DNA from: an uncultured Luminiphilus sp.
GTDB taxonomy: Bacteria > Pseudomonadota > Gammaproteobacteria > Pseudomonadales > Halieaceae
Assembly (NCBI GenBank): GCA_943840615.1
Contig: CALSVI010000007.1
Coordinates: 1-45,487, forward strand
Reading direction: 5' to 3'
DNA: 45,487 bases
Shown here: positions 39,563 through 45,487 of the stretch, piece by piece
Position numbering within the stretch: position 1 is the first letter of the stretch
Layout of the letters: each line of letters begins with the position of its first letter
Position numbers and translations under genes: made by a program
Notes under the pieces: generated by a model
What the model was told of the DNA's origin: nothing
Databases searched by the model: none
What the model saw: the letters and a program-made list of their open reading frames with translations, nothing else

Positions 39563-40459
39563 TCAAGCGCATTGCTTGGATAGCCAGGTGTGGGCCCTGC
39601 CACCCTGAGGCGCACCGATCATCTCGCTGAGTAACGCCACCGCGTCGAGCAGCTTCGGCATATTGAGGTCGGTTGTGTAACCAATTGATTCGCACAGCAT
39701 TGCCACGTCTTCCGTGGCGACATTGCCCTTTGCCCCCGGCGCAAAGGGACAGCCTCCCAGACCACCCGCGGAGGCATCAAACTGACGAACCCCCGCTAAT
39801 AAGGCCGCATAGACATTGGCCAGACCCATGGCTCGGGTGTCATGAAAATGACAGCCAAGCAACTCGGGGCCATACCGGTCTACCAGCTTTTGCATCATTG
39901 ATTGCACCGCGGCCGGATTAGCCGCGCCGATCGTATCGGCAATCACAAGGCGTGCGGGTTTGTGCGCCATCAATCGCGCCACCTGGTCGAGTACGAGCGC
40001 CTCAGACACCGCACCCTCATAGGGACATTCGAAAGCCACCGCCAGATACGCGTGAATCGCGACGCCCTCTGTAGCGGCCCGGTCCAGAATTTCCTCCCCC
40101 ATCACAAAGGTGTCTTCCAGGCTTTTGCGGATGTTGTTCTGATTCATTTCTTCAGTGGCGGCCAAGGCGATCGCGTGGCTCCGAATACCGGCCCGGACTG
40201 CAAGCTCATAGCCTTTCATATTGGGCACCAGTGCACTGTAAGCGAGGTCAGCGACGGGCAAATTAGCGGCAATCTCGTCTGTGCCCGCCATTTGCGGCAC
40301 GGCCTTAGGAGAAACAAAAGATCCGATTTCCAGTTCGGGCACACCCGCGTCAGCGAGCGCCGCTAAAAGGGCGATGCGTTGTTCAACGGTCAAATGTTGG
40401 GGCTGCGCCTGCAAGCCGTCGCGTGCCGCAACCTCTTTGATGATCACCTTCTCTGACAT
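39563..40459 (-). CDS. Hydroxymethylglutaryl-CoA lyase family protein
   Basis: 298 residues with an AAGGAG Shine-Dalgarno inside the end of the preceding gene. TIM-barrel landmarks of HMG-CoA lyase: VIIKEVAARDGLQAQ (Arg and metal site), VPELEIGSFVSPKAVPQM, GCHFHDTRAMGLANVYA (metal His residues) and the signature GGLGGCPFAPGAKGNVATED with the catalytic Cys. Cleaves 3-hydroxy-3-methylglutaryl-CoA or a close 3-hydroxy-3-methylacyl-CoA into acetyl-CoA and a 3-oxo acid. Starts 16 bp before the aceE stop and belongs to the same operon. Leucine or terpenoid-type degradation genes are not seen around it, so the natural substrate is unclear. Confidence 0.9.
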   Translation of the reverse strand: MSEKVIIKEVAARDGLQAQPQHLTVEQRIALLAALADAGVPELEIGSFVSPKAVPQMAGTDEIAANLPVADLAYSALVPNMKGYELAVRAGIRSHAIALAATEEMNQNNIRKSLEDTFVMGEEILDRAATEGVAIHAYLAVAFECPYEGAVSEALVLDQVARLMAHKPARLVIADTIGAANPAAVQSMMQKLVDRYGPELLGCHFHDTRAMGLANVYAALLAGVRQFDASAGGLGGCPFAPGAKGNVATEDVAMLCESIGYTTDLNMPKLLDAVALLSEMIGAPQGGRAHTWLSKQCA

Positions 40460-43152
40460 TTCTCTCTCCTTGCGGGATTCCGTGTGAGATCCCTTGGCAA
40501 CCTGCCGATCGGGGCGCAGAGTTTAGCGTTACTGAACGCACACCACCACTGCAGGCGTGGTGAGGTGGTCAATCGAGCAGCCAATTTTCTGGCTGCTTCG
40601 GCAATCGATTCGGCATCCACCTTAAAGTGCGCCCGCAAATCCTCGCGCCGCTCGCTCATCCCGAAACCATCCGTACCCAACGCCACAAACGGACCGGGCA
40701 ACCAGCTAGCGATCATACGGGGTAAGGCGCGAACATAGTCGGTAGCGGCGACAGTCGGTACGCCCGATTCCGAAAAGAGCTCGGTCAGCCACGCTGCTTC
40801 GACGTGCCCGGCAAGGGTCGATTGCTCCGCGCGCTCGGCGTCTCGAGCCAGCTCGACGTAGCTGGTAATGCTGTACACCGCAACGGCGTAGCCGTCTGCC
40901 CGAAGACGCGACGCGGCCTCCATGACTTCAAAGAGTATGGTCCCTGACCCCAGCAAATTGACACGTCGACCCTTGCCAGAGGCCGGCTCCAGCAAATAGC
41001 CGCCGCGAATCACACCTTCATCAAGATCGGCATGCGCCGGACGCGGCGGCATGGGTACCGCCTCGTTGTACATCATGAGATAAAAAAGCTCATCGTGATC
41101 TTCGATGAACATGCGCTGGATGCCGTAGCGCACGAGAATCGCGAGCTCCCAGGAAAATGCGGGATCGTAAGTCCGTACCGAGGGCACTGTGCTGGCAAGA
41201 ACGGGGGAATGCCCGTCCTGATGCTGAAGGCCCTCTCCGTTGAGTGTGGTGCGACCCGCCGTACCACCGAGTAGAAAGCCTCTCGCCATCATGTCGGCAG
41301 AGGCCCAGATCATATCGCCGACGCGCTGAAAGCCGAACATAGAATAAAAAATGTAGAAGGGAATGGTCGGCACCGCAAAGGTGGCGTAGGCCGTGCCGGC
41401 AGCAATGAAAGAAGCAATCGCGCCCGCTTCACAGATTCCCTCCTGAAGAATCTGGCCGTCGATCGCCTCGCGATAGCTGTTTAGTGCCTCGGCATCGACC
41501 GGGGTATAACGCTGGCCATCAGGAGAATAAATGCCGGCCACTTTAAACAGTGCGTCCATACCAAAAGTGCGCGCCTCATCTGGCACAATCGGAACAATGT
41601 ACTGCCCCACTGCCTTATCTCTCAGGAGCTTGGTTAACAACCGCACCATCGCAGTGGTGGTCGACAGGGTGCGCGATTCGCTGCCCGCGTTGAAGCTATC
41701 GAAAATGTCTGCATCCGGTGGGCTCAGACTTGAGGGTGGCACCTCACGCTTGGGCAGATAGCCGCCCAATGCTTCCCTGCGAGTGCGCAAATAGCTCATT
41801 TCTTCGCTGTCTTCGGCTGGCCGATAAAACTCGGCCCGGGCAATGGCCTGATCGTCGAGGGGGATGCCCCAGCCACGGGCGCAGGCGATCCGCTCCTCGG
41901 TAGACAGGTCTTTTTTCTGGTGCGCCGTGTTGCGACCCTGAAGCGCCGAACCCATGCCGTCGCCTTTTACCGTCTTCACGAGGATAACCGTGGGCCGATC
42001 CTCGCTTTCACAGGCCCGGCGATAGGCCGCATAAAGCTTCTTCGGATCTTGGCCGCCACGCTTGATCTGCGCCACCTCTGCGTCAGTGAGGGTATTCATG
42101 AGCTGCTCTAAACGGGGGTCGCCATGGACCCAATGCTCGCGCTGCTCGTCTCCGGGCAAAATAGAATAGCGCTGGTAATCGCCATCGAGGCACTCCTCCA
42201 TACGATGCCGCAAAACGCCCTCGTGATCCGCCGCAAGCAAAACATCCCAGCCGCTACCCCATATCACCTTTAGCACCTGCCAATCCGCACCGCGAAAAGC
42301 CCGTTCCAGCTCTTGAATGATCTTGCCGTTACCGCGAACAGGGCCATCTAATCGTTGTAAGTTGCAGTTAACAACGATCACCAGGTTATCGAGCCGCTCA
42401 CGCGCCGCAATATTGATCGTGCCCAGCACCTCAGGCTCATCCGCTTCACCGTCGCCAATAAAGCACCAGATGCGCGCGTCGTCGGGGGCCATGAGTCCCC
42501 GGTGCTGCAGATATTTTGCAAAACGGGCGATATAGATCGACATGGGTACCGACAGGCCCATCGAGGCGTTGGGCACCTGCCAGAATTCGGGCATCGAGCG
42601 CGGGTGAGGATATGAAGGCAAACCTCCTCCCTCTCCCAGCTCCCGGCGGAAGTTGCGCAGCTGCTGCTCGCTAAGTCGGCCCTCCAGAAAAGCCCGGGCA
42701 TAGATACCCGGTGCGGCATGGGGCTGAGGCAGCACTAGATCACCGCGACCCTCGGCGCTAAAAATATGGTGAAACGCGGTCTCCATTGCGGTAGCAGCTG
42801 AGGCATAGGTCGCAATATGCCCTCCCAAGCCCGAGCCTTCATCCTGTGCGCGCAATATCATGGCCGCGGCGTTCCAACGGATAATATTTTCGATACGCTT
42901 TTCCAGCTCCAGATCGCCGGGGTACGGCGGCTGTTCATCAGGCGAAAGCGTATTGGTATAGGGGGTATTGAGCAGTGCATCCGACAGGGTGACGCCTTGA
43001 TCAATGCTGTATTCCTGAAGTCTTCTGAGCAGCGCCCGGACACCTTCATCACCGTATTCCCGGCGGATATCCTCAAGCGCAGAGCGCCATTCCGGCCAGT
43101 CTGCGTCGAGCAGTGCACTGACATCGACTGGCAGAGGCTGCGCATTATCCAT
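40444..43152 (-). CDS. aceE: Pyruvate dehydrogenase E1-like, homodimeric type
   Basis: 902 residues from the ATG at 43152 (MDNAQPLPVDVSALLDADWP); upstream codons to 43212 look unlike the family. Thiamine-diphosphate motif GDGEADEPEVLGTINIA...NCNLQ and the AHQKKDL segment (E. coli His407 region) are present, as are the later DGHSPVLASTVPSVRTYDPA and GTDGFGMSERREDLRAHF. This E1 decarboxylates a 2-oxo acid and acylates a lipoyl E2. No E2 or E3 gene is in the window, so it must borrow E2/E3 from elsewhere or serve a second substrate, such as 2-oxobutyrate. About 30 extra C-terminal residues run into the next gene. Divergent from the third cysteine hydrolase. Confidence 0.94.
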   Translation of the reverse strand: MDNAQPLPVDVSALLDADWPEWRSALEDIRREYGDEGVRALLRRLQEYSIDQGVTLSDALLNTPYTNTLSPDEQPPYPGDLELEKRIENIIRWNAAAMILRAQDEGSGLGGHIATYASAATAMETAFHHIFSAEGRGDLVLPQPHAAPGIYARAFLEGRLSEQQLRNFRRELGEGGGLPSYPHPRSMPEFWQVPNASMGLSVPMSIYIARFAKYLQHRGLMAPDDARIWCFIGDGEADEPEVLGTINIAARERLDNLVIVVNCNLQRLDGPVRGNGKIIQELERAFRGADWQVLKVIWGSGWDVLLAADHEGVLRHRMEECLDGDYQRYSILPGDEQREHWVHGDPRLEQLMNTLTDAEVAQIKRGGQDPKKLYAAYRRACESEDRPTVILVKTVKGDGMGSALQGRNTAHQKKDLSTEERIACARGWGIPLDDQAIARAEFYRPAEDSEEMSYLRTRREALGGYLPKREVPPSSLSPPDADIFDSFNAGSESRTLSTTTAMVRLLTKLLRDKAVGQYIVPIVPDEARTFGMDALFKVAGIYSPDGQRYTPVDAEALNSYREAIDGQILQEGICEAGAIASFIAAGTAYATFAVPTIPFYIFYSMFGFQRVGDMIWASADMMARGFLLGGTAGRTTLNGEGLQHQDGHSPVLASTVPSVRTYDPAFSWELAILVRYGIQRMFIEDHDELFYLMMYNEAVPMPPRPAHADLDEGVIRGGYLLEPASGKGRRVNLLGSGTILFEVMEAASRLRADGYAVAVYSITSYVELARDAERAEQSTLAGHVEAAWLTELFSESGVPTVAATDYVRALPRMIASWLPGPFVALGTDGFGMSERREDLRAHFKVDAESIAEAARKLAARLTTSPRLQWWCAFSNAKLCAPIGRLPRDLTRNPARREKCQRR

Positions 43153-43252
43153 AACGATATTGCACCCTGACGCAAAGCAGGCAGGGTGTCTGGCACTGCG
43201 GGATGAGATCACTCATGATGCGGATAGTAACCTAACCCGCAGGAAGCCTGTC

Positions 43253-43855
43253 ATGTCGCAACGAAAAGCGCTCGAAAGAACCGATGGTGGAATGGGCGAG
43301 AGGCCTGCTCTGATTGTGGTCGATGTGGTGGTGGGCTTCACTGATCCCGCCTGCCCGCTGGGCTCAGAGGCGGATTCAGTGGTGGCGGCCAATATCCAGC
43401 TCATGAATGCTTTTCACAGGGCAAACTGCCCTGTCGTGCTCACCACCGTTATCTATCACCATGAGGAGCAGGCCTCGGTCTTCCGTGCCCGCATCCCGGC
43501 CCTGAATCTCCTCACTCCCGAGTCCGAGTGGGTCCAGTTCGATCCACGCCTCCCCGTCGCAGCGACTGACCTCCAACTTGAGAAGCGACACGCGAGCAGC
43601 TTCCACGGCACGACCCTGGATGATTGGCTTCAAGCGCGAGACGTAGACTCGGTTGTCGTAACAGGACTGACGACCAGCGGGTGTGTGCGCGCAACCGCGG
43701 TAGACGGTTTACAAAATAATTATCGGGTATTGGTTCCACGAGAAGCCTGTGGCGACCGCGATAGCCAGGCCCACGAGGCCAATCTCTATGACCTCAACGC
43801 GAAGTACGCTGACGTCGTGTCACTCGAGGATGTGCTGCTCTCACTCCCCGCCTGA
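43253..43855 (+). CDS. Isochorismatase-fold cysteine hydrolase 3 (N-carbamoylsarcosine-amidase-like)
   Basis: 200 residues from the ATG at 43253, preceded by AGGA at 9 nt; an earlier frame from 43160 overlaps the divergent promoter. Triad: Asp24 (ALIVVDVVVGF), Lys111 (DLQLEKRHASSF) and Cys144 (VTGLTTSGCVRATAVD). It is a clear paralogue of hydrolase 1 at 29.0-29.7 kb (same GERPAL start, CGDxDxxAHxxNLxD and KYADV/RYADV ends). Probably removes a carbamoyl or amide group. It is divergent from the aceE operon; no TGTCCGGACA site lies between them. Its 3' end overlaps the convergent DUF1244 gene by 15 bp. Confidence 0.9.
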   Translation: MSQRKALERTDGGMGERPALIVVDVVVGFTDPACPLGSEADSVVAANIQLMNAFHRANCPVVLTTVIYHHEEQASVFRARIPALNLLTPESEWVQFDPRLPVAATDLQLEKRHASSFHGTTLDDWLQARDVDSVVVTGLTTSGCVRATAVDGLQNNYRVLVPREACGDRDSQAHEANLYDLNAKYADVVSLEDVLLSLPA

Positions 43856-44137
43856 CGGATTCTGTTGTGCCGTAAAAGCAGCCGTTTGCTCGGGCGTGGC
43901 CTCGGTTTGATAGTGCGCTTTCCATTCGGCATACGGCATACCGTAGACAATTTCACGCGCCGCCTCCTTGTCGAGGTTCAACCCCTGCTGGGCGGCTTCC
44001 TCGGCATACCATTTGGACAGGCAGTTCCGGCAAAAGCCGGCCAGCGTCATCAAATCGATGTTTTGGACGTCCTTGCGGCCATCTAGATGGGACAACAGGC
44101 GGCGAAAGACCGCGGCTTCAATCTGTTCTTGGCTCAT
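43841..44137 (-). CDS. DUF1244 family small protein
   Basis: 98 residues from the ATG at 44137. The core HLDGRKDVQNIDLMTLAGFC and RNCLSKWYAEEAAQ is the hallmark of the DUF1244/SMc04008-like family, which is widespread in alpha- and gammaproteobacteria and of unknown function. Two Cys (FCRNC) are conserved and may bind metal or be redox-active. A frame open to 44173 lacks family similarity. It overlaps the convergent hydrolase by 15 bp and lies after the NUDIX gene. Presumably soluble cytosolic. Confidence 0.85.
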   Translation of the reverse strand: MSQEQIEAAVFRRLLSHLDGRKDVQNIDLMTLAGFCRNCLSKWYAEEAAQQGLNLDKEAAREIVYGMPYAEWKAHYQTEATPEQTAAFTAQQNPSGGE

Positions 44138-44184
44138 AGTTAGGCTCGTTAACGTGGAGTGAGAGTTCGGCAAAGGCTGGAAAG

Positions 44185-44646
44185 CTAGTGGGTCGCAGGC
44201 AGTCTGCGCGCTGTGACAAGGTCACGAATCATCGCACCCTGATCCGGATATCGCCATGCTTGCGCTGACACGGCTTCGGGCTGCCACCAGGCGACCTCCC
44301 TGACCTCCAAAGGCCGATGGATTTTCGGTTGTGCTGACGCGGACACGTCGCACCAGTAGAGATGAAAGCCGTTGTCAAAAACCTTTGCCAAATCACCCGC
44401 CGTAGCCGTCATCCCTGTCTCCTCAAAGATCTCCCGTTCCGCGCCACAGCGGGCAGATTCGGTGTCGGCAACGCTCCCCCCGGGTAACGCCCATCCGCTG
44501 GACCAACCCCTGACCAATAATGCGCCACGCGGGCCCCAAACTAGGCATCCCGCGCTCGGCGCTGATGTCACAGGGCCCTTGTCTGAGCAGGGAGGGGGTG
44601 TCTGGCCACAGGCGGTTAGCCAAAGCCAATATCGCGAATACCGCAC
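44185..44646 (-). CDS. NUDIX hydrolase
   Basis: 153 residues with a GTG start at 44646 that overlaps the TAG of dnaE by one base. The Nudix box is complete: G-x5-E-x7-REIFEETGM, seen in GGSVADTESARCGAER followed by EIFEETGM, with catalytic Glu residues in REIFEE. Preceding strands (CLVWGPRGALLVRG) fit the beta-sheet. Cleaves a nucleoside diphosphate linked to another moiety, giving two phosphorylated products; the exact substrate is unknown. The N-terminal 25 residues have no clear homology and the start could be internal. Translationally coupled with dnaE. Confidence 0.88.
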   Translation of the reverse strand: MRYSRYWLWLTACGQTPPPCSDKGPVTSAPSAGCLVWGPRGALLVRGWSSGWALPGGSVADTESARCGAEREIFEETGMTATAGDLAKVFDNGFHLYWCDVSASAQPKIHRPLEVREVAWWQPEAVSAQAWRYPDQGAMIRDLVTARRLPATH

Positions 44647-45487
44647 TAGGATTCATAAACCCAGTCCACGGCATCGTTGCCGACGGCGATACGCAGCTCA
44701 TCCAGCAAGGCATCGCTGGGGTGCACCTGCCAAGCGCCACCGAGTCGGACTGCCACGGAACCCTTGGGCTGGACGTACTCCATCACCACCGGGCACTGTC
44801 CACCGACCGCTGTTCGCAGTGTATTGGCAAGCAAGGTATTGAACCGCTCATCCACCCGGTGGCTGGCGACCCGGAGACGCAACTGGGAGACCCTGGCCTT
44901 TCTGGCCTGCTCCAAAGAGCGGACGGTCTTGGTCCTCATAGCGAGCCCACCATTAAAATCATCCACCTGCAGCCTGCCATCGAGGAGCACAATACGATCT
45001 TTCTGCAGCAGGTCTCTGTGTTCGGTGAACACATCGTTATACACGGTAGCCTCTATCTGGCCCGAACCGTCGTCGAGCGTCAGCACGGCCATAGGACCAC
45101 GCTGGGTTTTTATGGTGCGTATGTCCAGAATCAAACCCGCGACCACCGCCTGATTCGTGGCCTGTAACTCGCGAATCCGCCGCGGCGCAAACTTTCTGAC
45201 CTCTGCCTCATAAGCTTCCATAGGGTGACCGCTCAGGAAGCTACCCAGGCTCTCTTTTTCTGCATTCAACAGCTCTGTCAAAGACCAGGCCCGCGCGCCC
45301 CGATGCTCCTGATAAAGATCATCCGAGGCATCGCTGGCGCGTATGACCTCGCCGAACAAATCATCGATGCCCGCCGCAGTGTTGCTGGCAACCTGTTCGG
45401 CGCCTTTAATCGCGTCATCGAGTGCCGCAAGCAGCACCCAGCGCTCTACCCCGAGCTCATCCAGTGCGCCACTTTTGATCAATGCCT
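44646..45487 (-). CDS. dnaE: DNA polymerase III subunit alpha, C-terminal part
   Basis: About 280 residues of the C-terminus, open at the right window edge (the frame continues past 45487). Recognisable are LIKSGALDELG (helix-hairpin-helix region), LNAEKESLGSFLSGHPMEAY, the OB-fold AGLILDIRTIKTQRGPMAVL with LTLDDGSGQIEATVY, and a C-terminal tau-interacting domain ending VDWVYES. The catalytic palm and PHP parts lie outside the window. In many gammaproteobacteria accA follows dnaE; here a NUDIX gene does instead. Confidence 0.95.
   Translation of the reverse strand, partial: ALIKSGALDELGVERWVLLAALDDAIKGAEQVASNTAAGIDDLFGEVIRASDASDDLYQEHRGARAWSLTELLNAEKESLGSFLSGHPMEAYEAEVRKFAPRRIRELQATNQAVVAGLILDIRTIKTQRGPMAVLTLDDGSGQIEATVYNDVFTEHRDLLQKDRIVLLDGRLQVDDFNGGLAMRTKTVRSLEQARKARVSQLRLRVASHRVDERFNTLLANTLRTAVGGQCPVVMEYVQPKGSVAVRLGGAWQVHPSDALLDELRIAVGNDAVDWVYES

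Noticed and set aside
43203..43216. Inverted repeat ATGAG-N4-CTCAT between aceE and hydrolase 3 as an operator
   Set aside because: Only five paired bases, no second copy in the window and no linked regulator.
1..45487. CRISPR arrays, tRNA/rRNA genes, insertion sequences, prophage or plasmid functions
   Set aside because: No regularly spaced repeats, transposase or integrase frames, or recognisable structural RNA patterns were seen on either strand.

Overview
The window reads as a chromosomal segment from a Gram-negative, aerobic, probably marine gammaproteobacterium. Three TonB-dependent outer-membrane receptors, a homodimeric-type AceE, a Bfd/Bfr iron-storage pair with Fur boxes and a dnaE-linked NUDIX gene all fit this. 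An OM60/NOR5-like (Halieaceae) relative is a guess from overall flavour only. I saw no rRNA, tRNA, CRISPR array, transposase or phage gene. Coding density is high and almost every gene is a catabolic enzyme, transporter or local regulator.

Region A (1-11.3 kb) is an amide/ring-opening catabolic locus. A minus-strand run encodes an ATP-dependent hydantoinase/oxoprolinase pair (HyuA-HyuB), an MFS transporter and a glyoxalase-like protein with ATGA-type overlaps, followed by a TonB receptor cut by the window edge. A GntR/FCD regulator, a divergent MmgE/PrpD protein and an amidase complete it. Palindromes with a GTATAC core lie before hyuA, between gntR and prpD, and before the amidase, and suggest one local regulon. 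Region B (11.6-14.8 kb) is iron homeostasis: bfd with a Fur box, bfr, and a siderophore-type TonB receptor with a Fur box.

Region C (15-38.9 kb) is the most interesting part. It holds an exported amidohydrolase, three CaiB/BaiF CoA-transferases, a TonB receptor, a second HyuA-HyuB pair, a RutD-like alpha/beta-hydrolase without a nucleophilic serine, two isochorismatase-fold cysteine hydrolases, a DMT transporter, a TauD-type dioxygenase, an HpaB-family flavoprotein, a second MmgE/PrpD protein, a CitE-like lyase, a GntR/HutC regulator, a MaoC hydratase and an acyl-CoA dehydrogenase. Seven intergenic sites match the palindrome AATGTCCGGACATT (core TGTCCGGACA), one before nearly every transcription unit, including the regulator's own promoter. 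The units therefore look like one scattered, locally encoded regulon: import by the TonB receptor, amide or ring hydrolysis, CoA activation, then hydration, oxidation and C-C cleavage of a branched or C5-type diacid. The CaiB + PrpD + CitE + MaoC + acyl-CoA dehydrogenase set resembles the itaconate/citramalyl-CoA gene set of Pseudomonas, but the true substrate is unknown.

Region D (38.9-45.5 kb) has a minus-strand operon of AceE-type E1, HMG-CoA-lyase-like protein and nitroreductase with no E2/E3, a divergent third cysteine hydrolase, then housekeeping genes: a DUF1244 protein, a NUDIX hydrolase and the C-terminal part of DNA polymerase III alpha.
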